Positions 47,811 to 59,990 are shown, counted from the first letter of the stretch. The stretch: DNA of 64,000 nucleotides from Mermis nigrescens (GCA_036768485.1 JAVLUZ010000772.1:139000-202999); one strand, 5' to 3'. Translations and numbers: made by a program. Notes: a model not told the origin generated them from the sequence alone.

Positions 47811-48431
47811 CTTTGTACACAAGTATAGGCAGTTTTTGGCCGGTTTCTCATTGTACAAAAAATCGCGAACAAAAAAAATTGTAGCAAAATTTACAAAGTG
47901 TGCAGCTGTACAGGTCTTGATTCATTGTTGGCCTTCAATGGGTTTAAAAAAATGTTGATCATGCCTTCCCCCGGAACGAAATCCTGATTACTGGCCGGTT
48001 TGTACTAGAAAAATTAATTGAGCAAAGAAGCTAATTTCATTCCTAAATAATAAAAGACTGTATTACCTACTTAAGTTGCCAAACACGATCTCATATTTCG
48101 CGTAAAACCTGTAAGAAATAGAACAAATAAGAAGCTAAATATGCAATTTGCTGTATAAACAATTAAATATGGATTAAACCGTGCGCTTTATTTAGGCTCA
48201 ATAGATTGCAATTAAGCACTGATTATGATATATAAATTCTGGTGTTTTTTGCTAAAATACTAAATGCGAGTAGAGGCATAACCGTTTTCAGTTTCATTCA
48301 GGATTGGGGAACGTGCCCCGCCCCTATCCCATTGAATAATGATCCGGTAAAAACGTTTTTATTTTACTGTAATTCAACAGGGTATATACATATCGGCACC
48401 TAAATAATTTTATTTCATTTGACTGTTTCAG
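47811..48431. other. AT-rich DNA upstream of the RBBP6-like exon
   Basis: This stretch is intron or upstream DNA ending in a pyrimidine-rich acceptor 'gactgtttcag' (AG at 48430-48431). No other feature is recognised. Confidence 0.5.
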
Positions 48432-48704
48432 TAATTAATAAATGTCGGCCATTCATTACAAATTTCGGAGCGCACTAGAATACAAGACGCTTACGTTCGA
48501 AGGCCTGCAGCTAACAGTGGCCGAACTCAAGCGGCTAATTTACGAAAATGAAAAAATTAACCGGTCGGCCGATTTCGATTTGCAAATTACGAATGCTCAG
48601 ACGAAAATGTCCTACGATGACGACAACACGATGGTGCCCCGAAACGCCAGCGTTGTTATTGCCCGAATACCCGCCTCAAATCCGCAAAAACTGCCGAAAG
48701 TTTG
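48432..48704 (+). CDS. RBBP6: RBBP6/SNAMA-like gene, exon with DWNN domain
   Basis: Translation from the ATG at 48442 gives 87 residues plus two bases. It reads through as the DWNN ubiquitin-like domain: 'IHYKFRSALEYKTLTFEGL' at 4-22, then 'DFDLQITNAQTK' (about 44-55), 'DDDNTMVPRNASVVIARIP' and an 'NPQKLPKVW' end. These match the start of animal RBBP6 proteins, RING ubiquitin ligases that act in pre-mRNA 3' end processing and p53/Rb control. The acceptor AG lies 10 bases before the ATG, so the upstream piece is either a leader exon or a trans-splice site. The donor gtgaga at 48705 leaves phase 2, which fits the exon at 60103. Confidence 0.9.
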
Positions 48705-48724
48705 GTGAGATCACCAGACCATAC

Positions 48725-48955
48725 GTGGGCAGCACTAAAATTCTGGGGGTGGGGGTGCAAGATTTTTCAAAGGTAAAAAAATGGCCTTAAAAATGGTGGT
48801 ATGGGAAAAAACCATTTTTCAACGTTTCTCATCGAGCACTATCCATTGGCATCAAAGAATTGCGAAAATATTTTAAAAATTGAATTCTGGGGGTGTTTTT
48901 GGTTTCTGGGGGTATCTTGGTTTCTGGGGGTATCTTGGTTTCTCGGGAGGGGTAC
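48725..48955 (-). repeat. Family A, minus copy with a local triplication
   Basis: It carries reversed family blocks including 'aacgtttctcatcgagcact' and 'attggcatcaaagaattgcg'. Its end has three consecutive 18-base units 'ggggtatcttggtttct' and variants. Confidence 0.75.
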
Positions 48956-49174
48956 ATACTCCGAACCCCTCCTCTCGCCAGATGTGCACCAGACATACAT
49001 CTTCTTAGGCATACACGGGCATAGGGAGGGGTTAGAGGGGGTATGACCCCCAAGAGGTTTAAAAAACTGATAGCTGTATAGCTATTTTGGCCGTAAAAAG
49101 CAGCTATATGTTATAGCCTTTTAGCGCCGAGAAAACTGGCCTTTTAGCCTTCTTGGATTCAAAAAATTACCATG

Positions 49175-49202
49175 TGTGTGTGTGTGTGTGCGTGTGTGTG
49201 TG
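49175..49202. repeat. (TG)n microsatellite
   Basis: The tract is TG repeated about fourteen times with one interruption (gcg). Confidence 0.9.
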
Positions 49203-49479
49203 GATACAGAATTGCTGCATAGTTGTCTTTCCTGAGTCGTAAAACGATTTAAAGCTATTTTCTTGACTTTAAAAGGGCTAGCCAGCTATTTTTAGACCCA
49301 AAAGCCTATATAGATGTCTTTGTTAGTTCAAAAAGGCAACATGTTTATCAGAAATGCTCGAATACGACGGTTTTGATTCGACAGTATCGTTTTTGCGCTG
49401 TAGAACTTTTTACAAAGCACTTAGCTAAGATTTTGATTTTCACCCCTCCCTGAAAGTTTGACCTTGCTCACCTATGGGG

Positions 49480-49925
49480 TTGGGGGTTTAACCTTCCCAG
49501 AAAAATTTTCATCCTTCTGCAAAACTTTTCCACCCACCCCCGAAATGGCGATTTTTACGAAGTTCCCAAAATTTTCTAAAAATTTGTAGAAAAGATGCTT
49601 TTTTGAGCAGCGTTTTTAGCCATCCATATTTGCGCAAAAGTGCCAAATTTAAGGCGCTTCGCGCCACTGTACTCATGTTTTGACTAGATTTTGATCAATT
49701 TGTTCGACTTTTTTGATTTTTTCTCGAAATTTTTTTAAATGTTTTTATGTTGTAGAAAGAAAGAGGATCGTCAGAAACGCTGGAAAACAATGTTTTTGAC
49801 ATGTATCTACCGTTTTCGGACCTAAAAAAGGCACTTCATAATCTCCCCTCTTCCTCCCTCCCACCCGCTACGAAATTCCCATACTGTGCATGTATGCTAG
49901 ACATGCACAGTATATGGGGATTCGG
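49480..49925 (+). repeat. Dispersed repeat family C, copy
   Basis: Blocks in order: 'gaaaaattttcatcc', 'cccccgaaatggcgattttt', 'agttcccaaaattttc', 'agaaaagatgc', 'ggcgcttcgcgcc', 'ttttgactagattttgatca', 'tttgatttttt', 'cgtcagaaacgctggaaaac' and 'gcatgtatgctagacatgca'. Other copies are at about 54655-55480, 55930-56345, 58290-58555 and 60320-60490. Confidence 0.7.
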
Positions 49926-50819
49926 GGGGGGGGGCAAAGGAGCGGTGAAACAAAAGTTTCTAAAGTGCCTTCTTTGGACTCGAAAAATGGTGGATGTATG
50001 CGTTAAAACATATTTTCGGCGTTTCCTGAGGGTGCTCTGTATTTATGGAACGTTAAAACAAAAAGTTTGTAAAATATAAAAGATTCTAATAAACTGAAGA
50101 AAATATATTCAAAAAAGAGAAAATACATATTTGACGTGAAGCACCTAAATCTCGACACTTTTGAGCAAAGACAGCTAAAAACTAAAAAAAACATATTCTT
50201 TTGATTTTATTTTTTAAAAAATCAATAATTTTAGGAATGGAAAAATTTTTTTAGGATGGGATGAAGAATTCGGAACTCCGAAAAACCCAAGATCAAGTTT
50301 AAAGGCTATTGTATCTTCTATGAATGAGACTGGCGCTTCTGATTCAATAGATTTTCTTTAAATTTTCGTACGTGATTTGCCTTACTTTCCCCTTTTTGAT
50401 ACGTTTTCAAATAGTTTTGTATTCATTTCCGAACAACTTAGAAAAATCTTCCTATTAGGTATACAATTCATGCCTACTTGTAACTATTGTTTCGAAAAGT
50501 AGTAGATAAGCCTATTACCACTTTTTTCCTTAAAATTCTTGTTGCAAGAGAATTAATCTAAATGGAGGTATTATAATAGGAATCTTGGTAAATTCTATAA
50601 AAAAGATTTGAATTTGATCGATTTTTATAATTTTCAATTATTGCTTAAATATAATGCTTATAAAGGAGACTTAAGGACAAAAAAGATTAATATATTGGAT
50701 GTTGAAGCAGTGGGAAAATCTCATTTTTCCAGTTTTTTTGCCAAGATTGCTCATAGGCGATGGAATTTTTTTTCAAATCGAGGTCTTCGTGATTTAGACC
50801 CCATGCTCACACGTGTAAC
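49926..50819. other. Intronic AT-rich DNA, no feature
   Basis: Only short chance frames are visible. No repeat is recognised. Confidence 0.4.
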
Positions 50820-51030
50820 AGGGTATGGAGAGATCCCCCACCCAAAGTCGAACGCCCTCACTCCCCCTAAAGCCAGAAAATTTTTGACCCCCCGATTTTC
50901 GGTAAAAAAACGAATTTTTGGCGGTTTGTAGGCGTTTCTTGTCCGTTTTTCACCAAAAACTGGTGGTCATTTACCCCCCCCCCTAAACATGGCCTATACC
51001 CTTACCCCCAATTTCGAGCCTTTATTTGTA
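50820..51030 (+). repeat. Family E, plus copy
   Basis: The copy contains 'gccagaaaatttttgacccc', 'cgatttttggta'-like blocks, a long C run and 'ggtggtcatttacccccccc'. It matches 57950-58200 in reverse. Confidence 0.55.
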
Positions 51031-52239
51031 TGCTCATGCTTATTGATGTTTCTCTTCTCCGTACAATAAACTTCAGTTTTCACGTGGTAAAACTTAGAAT
51101 ATAATTTATACAATAAAATTCTTCAAATTATTTAATTTCTTATAAATTGTCGCTCAAATTTTTTATTTTTTTTAGGGATAAAAGCACCGAAGGAGTTGTT
51201 CAAAGAAATCGACCGGTACATTTATTAACGATTGTGATCTTTTTTACATATTTTATTGTTATCGTGGCTTTCATAGGTATAAAAGGTCAAACGGGGGGGG
51301 ATGAAATCCCCAAAAATCCAAAACAATTAATTTATCGTTCGCGATTTTTTTGCTGTTTAAACGATCAATATGGTAAAAATAGCCTATAAAAGGTTTTCTG
51401 TGTTAATATCGCATTTTAAAAGCATTTTTAGTCCATTTTTACTGCATTATATTACTCCTAACACTGAAAAATGCAAAAATTTACCAATTTTGGGTGCTTT
51501 TTGAGTAAAAAGTACTTAACAGTACTAATCCGGCGCGGAGCGCCGGTAAAATTTTGACGTTTTTACTGCTTTTGACCTCAAAAATGCTGCAAGAATGTTC
51601 TGCAAAAATGCTTAAAATCGCCGGACAGTACCTGTCCGGCTGACCCTTTCAGGGGGTGGATAATACCCCCTCCTCCTATGTGCATGTGTGGCGGGTTTAG
51701 CGCCCATTTAATTGGCTTGCTTTTTTATTTAAATACATTATTGTTCAATTTTTGCTTATATGTATGCAGACAGTTAGTTAGACATGTTTCTAGTTTAGTA
51801 TGTACCATATATTTGTTTATTATTTGTCTTATACGTGCAAGGCTGAAAATTTTTGATGGTTAAGTAGGTTATTACAATTTAGAAGGTAAATGAAATATTT
51901 TTAGCAGAAAATGAAAAAATCATCTAAACCTGGTTTTAAAAGGGAATTATTTTCAGAAATCCGGATGGGAGGGGGTAAAATTTTTTAGTCTTCGTAGATG
52001 GGCGACGACTTGCTGCTTTAATTTGCGGATCGTTCACGTAATTGTTATAATATGCAATGCAATTCAATGTAAATTTCTCAAATCACTTAGTATCTTTCAG
52101 CTCACCCATTCCTAAGAATTTTAGATATAAATGTTCAAGGATTGAAAAAATAAATTTTTCTCAATTTTTGAAATAAAAAATTAATTACGGTCGAACTCGG
52201 ATAAGCAGGTACGTAGCTGGCCGTCCTGTTTTGGGGGAC
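51031..52239. other. Intronic DNA with a family C/D fragment
   Basis: At 51530-51640 the motif 'cggcgcggagcgccgg' and 'aaaattttgacgtttttac' occur, as in family D and at 57090-57260. The rest is unassigned. Confidence 0.4.
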
Positions 52240-52800
52240 CAACACCAATTTTGGGGGGACCAAGCCCCAAAAAGGCTAAAAATGGTCCAAAATCACGTTT
52301 AAACAGTCATATTTTTCCGACTTTTTTGGATTTTTTGGGCGTCCAAACAAGTTTTTTATTGTACTCGGCAAAGATTTCTCCCGATGTACAAAGACTTTTC
52401 GAGACCGTCTTCGTACATGTACAAAGATTTTTGGGAAGACAAAACTGTAAGAAGGTGTAAAATTCTCAAAATATTTCGGCGCTTCGCGCTGAAATGAGTA
52501 ATTGTTTGTCCTATATATCTTTAAAATGGCAGAATTTGCTTTTAGAATGGAAGAATGTCAAATTTTTCGGCGCTTCGCGCCCGTTTTGTGAAAATTTTCA
52601 GTAATTTTTGGCGCCAGAAACCCAGAAATTAGCTAAAATACACTATACCAAAGATCGGAAACCCTGTTTTACCGTACTGAAATCGCTACTGTACTATATT
52701 GTAATACACAAAAATTTACATGCAGAAAATGTACAAAGACTTTTGGAGACCATCTTTGTACCCCCCATTCCCCCAGAGATACGTGCCTCGCTGATAATGC
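52240..52800 (+). repeat. Dispersed repeat family D, copy
   Basis: The blocks are 'gatgtacaaagacttttcg', 'accgtcttcgtacatgtaca', 'gaagacaaaactgtaaga', two 'cggcgcttcgcgc' motifs, 'gccagaaacccagaaattag', 'accctgttttaccgtactga' and 'aaaatgtacaaagacttttg'. Other copies lie at about 54850-55260 and 60650-61170, with a degraded one near 4630-4920. Confidence 0.75.
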
Positions 52801-52885
52801 ACATTCCTTAGGGACCAAGGTCAACGGTGCGCATTATCCGAGTGTGTGCATTAACCGGATTGTGCAATAATCTTATAATTTCCAC

Positions 52886-53693
52886 TAGAGCTGTGCCGGG
52901 GCCGCCTTTTATGCCGGGGCCGGGCCGGGGCCGGGGCCGGGGCCTGGCCGGGGCCAATAATAGCGTGCTTTACCATACTCACAGTACGACCCTGCCCTAC
53001 CCCTTATATGTACCTATGCATATATTCTTGCTTGTAGATATGCACGTCAAGCGTTAATATTTGCTCGGATTACAAGATATAACAGAACATGGGCATCGGG
53101 GGATCCAGACCCCCAGAATTCTCATTCTCCCCCCCAAAAAAATCCGCTAGACCCCCCAGAAATTGATTTTCAGAATTTTTTGTTTTTCTGCGGTTTTTTG
53201 ATGCTAATCGATAGCTCATTGAGAGACGCGAGAAAATGGTGTTTTTTTCGCTCTACCATATATTATCAGGCACTTTTTGACTTTGAAAAATGTTGGACCC
53301 CCTAGAATTTTTGAGCTGCCCATGTATGGATTTAACTCCTCTGACTTGGATGCGTTTTTCAATGTGCTTTACTTTGCACTTTTTTTAGGCTTTTTGTTCT
53401 GATAGACGTAGCTGTCTGCTACCAAGCAAGCTGGAAATGCTCGTCTATATGAATTGCAATTTAAAATATGTCAATTTTGATTATTAACTAGAAATTTGCA
53501 CCAATCTGACATAGTGAAATAAAGATTTGAATTAGCAAGATCTGTGGTTTGCTTGAAATTGAGTTTGAAGGTAAATCTGCCCAAAACATTATCAATTTTC
53601 TACATCATAATCAACTCTAAGCATTGGCCCCGGCCCCGGTGCCGGGGCCAGGCTGGCCCCGGCACCGGGGCCGGGGCGCCCGGCACAGCTCTA
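52886..53693. mobile_element. hAT-like nonautonomous element
   Basis: The ends are 'tagagctgtgccggggc' and, reversed, 'tagagctgtgccgggcg'. They are flanked by a perfect 8-bp duplication atttccac (52878-52885 and 53694-53701). Terminal tagagctgtgc and an 8-bp duplication are typical of the hAT superfamily. Subterminal regions are runs of ggggccgg and cccc-ggcc units in inverted orientation. The interior carries a family A copy (53100-53335), itself nested. There is no transposase. Confidence 0.93.
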
Positions 53694-53701
53694 ATTTCCA
53701 C

Positions 53702-54640
53702 TTTAATCAAAAAATAAACCTATTATTGCTTTGATTCTATGGCAAGAGAAATACAAAGAGGGTGGATATTGTATTTCTGCCTGCTGTTGATGTAGAATAA
53801 GGTTGTATAAAGTGTAGTAGTAACAATTCATACTTTGTTTCGCGTAAGGTAACATGGTGTGCAGTAAATATCAGTAATGCACATGTGCGTATTGTCCGAG
53901 GTGTGCATTAAGCATGTGCACTTACTCACTGATTTATAGGCTGCAATCCTGTCAGCCGTGCGCATTACGCATTATCCGAGTTTGCATTGAGCGAGGTACC
54001 TGTCTTACTATGTTAATACCCCGCTTTTTGCCTGGACCGTGTGTGCTTGTGTGCATTAATCCGGAAAAGTGCATTATCCGGGGCTCGCGTTATCCGAGTT
54101 CGGCTGTATTCTATTTTCCCCTTTTTATGATCTTATTTTTAATTTTGTACTGGCACGATGATGTTCGATCTTTAAGGATTATGTAGATAGATTGAGATTT
54201 ATCCGCTTGGGGTCTTGTTCAATGGTTATACGATTAATCTGACGTGGAATTTGAATAGTTATTTAATATCTAATTTTGAAGCGACGAATTTCTCTTTGTT
54301 TCCGCTGTTGCGTCTTCCGTATTTCCCTTGATTATGAGTTTTTAAAATTATATACATTTTGTCTTTTTTTATTGTTACATTTTATTATTTGATTTATGTT
54401 TATCAAGTATGAAAATCCTTGCTTGGTACCATACATGATCTTGGGGGTTTGGGGGAGACGAGCGTCTAAAGACTGCATCATTTTTTTTGTTTTTTGGTAT
54501 GTTTCTTCCCAATAGTGATCCTTCGAAGTGCTAAATCCTTAATTCTTGCTTAGGCTTAGTAAGTTCGAAAAGAGAAGCCAGCAACGAATACCTATTTACT
54601 ATGTTTTGTACAACACCGGGTGCAGTCTTGAGACACTCGT
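53702..54640. other. Intronic DNA with repeated 'gcattatccgag' words
   Basis: The words 'cgcattatccgag', 'gtgcattaatccgg' and 'gtgcattatccgggg' recur between 53880 and 54100, and again upstream at 52830-52865 ('gcgcattatccgag', 'gtgcattaaccgg'). They bracket the hAT-like element, so one older repeat was probably split by it. No gene is visible. Confidence 0.5.
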
Positions 54641-55490
54641 TTGGGGAGGGGGTTTCAACCTCCCCCTAAAAAAATTTTCACCTCCCCCCCGCAAAAATTT
54701 TTTTCACCCCCCCAGAATTGGCGATTTTTTGAAAGTTCCCAAGATTTTTCGGAAAATTTTTAGAAAAGATGCCTTCTGAAGCGTTTTTAGCTATCTATTT
54801 CTTCATAATAGCCAAATTTTTGGCGCTTCGCGCTACGGTTTTTTCTGTAGTGGGCAAAGATTTTCCTTGATGTACAAAGACTTTTCAGGACCGTCTCCGT
54901 ACATGTACAAATTTTGGAAAGTCAAAAACTGTAAAAAAGGTGTAAAATTCATAAAAAAATGAATAATTGTTTGTCTTATATATCTTTAAGATGGCAGAAT
55001 TTGCATTTAGAATGGAAAAATGTCGAGTTTTTCTGCGCTTCGCGCCTTTGACACAAGTTTTAGTAATTTTTGGCATCATAAACCCAAAAATTAGCTGAAA
55101 TGCACTACCAAAAGTCGAAAAACCTTGTTTCACCATACTAAAATCGCGAGTGTACCATATTATAGTATACAAAAATTTGCATGCACAAAATGTACAAAGA
55201 CTTTTGGGGACCATCTTTGCACATGTACAAACGGCCCTTATACAAAAAACAAACCTGCTTCGCGCCATTATACTCAGATTTTGACTATATATTGTTCAAT
55301 TTGTTCTGACTTTTTTGATTTTTCATCGAAATTTTATTATGTTTATATGCTTAAGAAAGATTGAGCATCGTCAGAAACGCTGAAAGACGATGTTTTTGAT
55401 GCGTACCTACCATTTTGGACCAAAAAGGCACTTTACACTTTCAACTCCCTCTAGAATTCCCATGCTGTGCATGTATGCTTGGTACTCGTA
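54641..55490 (+). repeat. Families C and D, joined copies
   Basis: A family C start ('cacccccccagaattggcga') runs into family D at 54850 ('gatgtacaaagacttttcag', 'tccgtacatgtaca'). It returns to family C at 55255 ('cttcgcgccattatactcag' to 'gctgtgcatgtatgcttgg'). D therefore appears inserted into C, or the two are parts of one larger element. Confidence 0.7.
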
Positions 55491-55929
55491 CCTACTCCAG
55501 TTTTTGATCTTGTTTAAAGTTCCCTAAAGGCCTCAGAGGCTACGTCTTGACAGATAATAAGGCTTATCAGCGTAGGAGACGAATAGATGGAGGCTATGCA
55601 AAATATTTCAAAGAAAATTTATAGGAGAGCCTTCCAAGCTTGTTAGATAGGAATACGTTATGAGGCTCATTTTTGACATTAGAATATCGGGCATAATTTT
55701 TATCTAAAAAAGTTATTTTATAATTCAAAGTGCATTCAAGCTTAAGCCGAAAGGAATCCGGCTGGAAATATTGAATGAATGACCCTGCTGAGCATACAAA
55801 TAAGGGGGGTGTGGATCCCTGACGTTTTTCTAGACGCGTGTTCATCGTCTTTGGCCCCAATTAGGTTCTCTAGAAAACAATCTTTGGTTTACCCCGCCTC
55901 CAGCATTCCCGTGCTTTGAATGCATATTG
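55491..55929. other. Intronic DNA, no feature
   Basis: I recognise no gene or repeat here. Confidence 0.4.
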
Positions 55930-56345
55930 GTAGCCTGGGGGGTGGTTTAACCCACCACGCCCAGTAAATCCTTTTCCCAAAAATTTTTCTCTCATTCCTT
56001 CACCCCTGGAATTCGCGATTTTCAAAGGTTTCCAAGAAATTCTTAGAAAAGGTGCCGTTTTGAGCGTTTTCAGCTATATACATATTTATTCTCTCAAAAG
56101 TGTCAAATTTTCGGCGCTTAGCGCTAAATATTTATTTTTTGACTATATTTTGCTCAATTTATTTGAATTTTCTGATATTTTTTAATTTTTTCAAACGTTT
56201 TTTATGCTCTGGAAGGATAGCGCATCGTCAGAATCGCCGAAAAACGATGTTTTCGACGCGTATCCGCCTTTTTCATGCCAAAAAATGCACTTAAAAATTT
56301 CAGCCCCCCCAGATTTCCCACACCGTGCATGTCTGGTATTAGCTG
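55930..56345 (+). repeat. Family C, copy
   Basis: The blocks are 'cccctggaattcgcgatttt', 'ggcgcttagcgct', 'ttttgactatattttgctca', 'atcgtcagaatcgccgaaaa' and 'accgtgcatgtctgg'. Confidence 0.7.
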
Positions 56346-57949
56346 TACTTGATTTATAACTATTTAACTATGTAAATGGCCGAAATTTTATTTGTTTACA
56401 CACTGTATTACAATGACAGCCCAGGAGAGAAATATTAAAACTTTAAAAGTCGAATTTTCCCTATTTCTCTATTGAAAATGGCAAAGAAAAGCACTATGTA
56501 CGATTGAGTTTTTTCGAAAAGAATTATCGCATGGGCTCGAATTGTATTACATGCGCAACTTTTTGGCCTTCTTGATTACTGTGCTGTATTTTTAATCTCT
56601 GTTTCTCCAACTTTACCCTTTTTTTCTAAATTTTTCATATTGCAGAATTAATCAATTAATAGGAGCAGTAGTTTAAGTGCTGTGCATGATTTTTATCTAT
56701 AAAATGAGTTACACAGCTGTTCAATAGGTCTTGTTTTACTTGAACTTTTAATTTTATGCTGTATTATAGTATTATTATAAGCAGGCTCGTATACAGGATT
56801 TTATTTTGTTTCGAGGGAGGGGGTGGGTCGAAAATCTTGAAATCAGATATCCCGTGAAGCATTGGAAGGTGAGCAAAAACAAAGGCATCTTTGAGCGCAT
56901 CTCGACTAACTCTCTGCAATGGTAAAGAAAAATTTAGGAAATTTTCACTTTATTTCTACATTACGCAAATTTATAGTTTAAATATTCTAAACAAGTGATT
57001 TCTCATCATTCAGTCGACGAATAATTTCATAGTTTCTTTCTTGGTATTTATTCTATGTGATTCAGAAAGAAAAATCATACAGAAAATGAATAATTCGGCG
57101 CGGAGCGCCGGAAAATTTCGACATGTCCTACATGCCTAACCCGAATTTCAGCGGTTTTGGACGGGCTAGAAGGCAAAAACTAAATAGATAAACAATAAAT
57201 CCGGCGCTAAACGCTGGAAAATTTTGGCTTTGCTAGCTCAAAAGTACGCTAAAAAGCTGTTTTAGACCTAATTCGAGAATTTTTTATTTTTCCCTTTGGG
57301 GGCCCTTGTGTGTTTCAAAATTCATTTTTCATTTCGGGGAGGGGGCGACCCCATCCTGCCCCCTGAATATGGGCCAGATTATAAGTATATTCTTTACGAC
57401 AACTCGCCATGCCGCAATATTTTTTGTTGTCATTTTCCGTTATTTTACGTCCTATTTGGTTTTCTTATGTCGTGTAATGTTGCAGGGCGACAAAATCAGG
57501 TCATTTGGCTCGTCGAATGCGCTTTATGAAAGGGTAAAGATTGTTTTAGAGCAATAAATGACAGGAACAAATAAGAAAGTTTCAAATAAAAAGTGGTTTT
57601 CAATTACATAGGTCCTAAGAGGTATATATGTGTATCGCCGTTTAAACGGTAGCTGGTTATTTGAGGCGGTGCGGAAGTTATATAAACGGCCTAAGAACGC
57701 TGGTTTTTGCCAAAAATGGGGGTTGAAGTAGATATCTTTGTCTTTGAAAGGACGGGATTCGTCTATACTTGGCCAGCCAGAAAATTCTAAGGGGTCTGGT
57801 GAGGGCGAAATCGCCAAAAATATCACTAAAAATAGAATTCTGGAGTATAAAGTAATCGGCGCGGATCACCTGTGAGGGTTGAGACCACGCCTCCGCCCCA
57901 AACCCCCTTTCCCCACGCCCACGTGTGGTCCTGTCCGTTTTGCATACAT
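56346..57949. other. Intronic DNA with short repeat fragments
   Basis: Near 57090 ('cggcgcggagcgccgg') and 57203 ('ccggcgctaaacgctgg') lie two fragments of the same motif family. 56790-56870 ('caggattttattttg', 'atcagatatcccgtgaagca') recurs at 58560-58630. No gene is visible. Confidence 0.4.
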
Positions 57950-58200
57950 GTGACGGCTCGAAAATTTGGGTGGGAGGGAGTTTCATGGCCATTTTCAGGG
58001 GTGGGTAAATGACCTCCAATTTCTGGCTAAGAATGGCAAAAAACACCTAAAAACGGCTTAAAAAATTGATTTTTTTACCAAAAATCTAGAAGGGGGAGAG
58101 GTTCAAAAATTTTCTGGCTTTGTGAGATGGGTGGGACAACAAACTTTGGGTGGCGGATTTCCCTGTTCCCCTGTAACACGTATGGGTGCTTGACCCCCAG
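57950..58200 (-). repeat. Family E, minus copy
   Basis: It is the reverse of 50820-51030: 'gggtgggtaaatgacctcca', 'aaaacacctaaaaacggc', 'gaagggggagaggttcaaaa', 'attttctggctttgtgagat'. Confidence 0.6.
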
Positions 58201-58279
58201 AATGACAACTGAACTGCCGTCCGCAAAATGTCTGCGACCCTTTTCAGAATAGTAGATTTTCCGGGAAAAATAATAGAGT

Positions 58280-58555
58280 ACAAGCTTCTTAAGCGTTTTA
58301 GCTAAATTTGACTCAAAAGTGCTAAATTTTCAGCCCTTCGAGCCATACACTCATTTTTGTTATACTTTGTTCAGTTTACTCGAATTGCTTTCGGTTTTTC
58401 CGAAATTTTTTGTGCTTATGTTTTAGAGTAAACGAGCATCGTCCGAAACGTGAAAAACAGTGTTTTTGACATTCACGTATCGTTTTAAGCCCAAAAAGGC
58501 GCTTTTAAAAATTTTTTTGTAACTGATCCTCCAGAATTCCTATGATTTGCATGCA
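58280..58555 (+). repeat. Family C, copy
   Basis: The blocks are 'agcgttttagcta', 'aaaagtgctaaattttcag', 'cttcgagccatacactcat', 'gcatcgtccgaaacgtgaaa' and 'cagaattcctatgatttgca'. Confidence 0.7.
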
Positions 58556-58652
58556 GACCCGTATCCAGGATTTTATTTGTTGGGGGAGCAAAATTTTGAG
58601 GTCGGATATCTCGAGAACCATTTAAAGATGGGCAAAAAAGGCAGGTTTGAAT

Positions 58653-59577
58653 GTACAGTTCTGGCCAGGAAATTGCGAAATTTGAACAATAAAGAATCGA
58701 TTGAGTTTATTCGGGAACGCTTTTTCACGACCTAATACCGGAGCTTAAAGAGTATCTTGGCATGCTTTATTTCAAGAAAAGCGACCAAAACGCTTAGGTC
58801 GGACCAGACAGTAATTTTTTGCAGTGAAGTGCAAATAAATTTAGCACACAATGTAATATTATTTGAGTCAAAAACCAGCGGCCTAGACTGCAAATAAGAT
58901 TGGACACAGTGCAATATTATTTGCAATCAAAACCAGCAATCTTGACTGTAAATAATATAACACAATGTACTAAATTATTTGCATTTGTTTTTGATTGCAA
59001 ATAATATTGAACTGAGTCCAATTTTATTTGCAGTTTAGGCCGCTGGTTTTGACTGCAAATCATATTACACCGTATCCGATCTTATTTGCAGTCTAGGCCG
59101 CTGGTTTTTTGACTGCAAATAATATTACACCGTATCCGATCTTACATATTTGCAGTCTAGGCCGCTGGTTTTTGACTGCAAATAATATTACATTGTGTGC
59201 TACATTATTTGCAGTTGACTACAAATAATTACTGCCGTCGGACCATTTACATACAACTCAGCGCGCGTCCTTAAATGGATGCTTGATGATAGCGCGCGTG
59301 TGCGCATTATGTACGCAATACCATATGCGTATGAATTGCACGAGCTTAATCAATATTACTATGCTCAACGCGCCCTGTGTCGTGCTTGTTCGACCTAAGC
59401 GTTTAGGTCGCGTTTTCTTTAAATCTAACCAGCGCTTCGCGCTGTTCAGGTCCCGCTTTCTTAATGTAAAGCATATCAGGATACTCGTTTGGTCTGCGGC
59501 GATTAGGTCGTGAAAAAGCGCTCCTAAATAAACTCAATCGGTTTTTTATTGTTCAAATTTCGTGGCGAGCACTGTAC
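58653..59577. mobile_element. Foldback element with 60-bp-unit arms
   Basis: The outer arms start gtacagt and read inward 'cgaaatttgaacaataaa', 'cgattgagtttatt', 'cgctttttcacgacctaat' and 'aacgcttaggtcg'. The right side matches in reverse complement. The inner arms (58800-59240) are inverted arrays of the unit also found at 47540-47810 ('ccagcggcctaga' left, 'tctaggccgctgg' right), meeting near 58980. The right arm has an extra 150 bp (59245-59395) absent from the left. There is no coding potential and no clear target duplication. Confidence 0.8.
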
Positions 59578-59908
59578 CTCGATGAGGTGTATGCAATGGT
59601 GAATAAAAATTTGAAGGAACAATTTTTAGAAATTTCAATTTTATTTCATGCTCCTATGGAACAGATCTATCCTTTAAACTATCAGGCCGGAATATTTTCA
59701 GTTTACTAGTTCAAAAGTGCGACCTAAAAACCTGTTTTGACGTTGTTTTATACGCACTTGCAAAATTTTCCATTTCTTACTTGATGGGATTCCACCCTTG
59801 GCAAAACAGAAATTTTTTTCGTTTTGGGAGGGAGGAAGGCTGTGGGCGGCCTTCCTGAATAAGGGGCCTTTTTACATGCATTATCCGTCCCGATTTACAT
59901 ATTTTGTA

Positions 59909-59910
<2 letters not shown>

Positions 59911-59990
<80 letters not shown>
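59911..59990. repeat. (AT)n microsatellite
   Basis: An alternating A/T array of about 78 bp ends 110 bp before the second RBBP6-like exon. Confidence 0.95.

Noticed and set aside
51176..51215. Small RBBP6 exon between acceptor ttttttttag and donor gtacat
   Set aside because: It completes the Trp codon but ends in phase 0, which would put a stop at the start of the next exon. Direct splicing from 48704 to 60103 keeps the frame.
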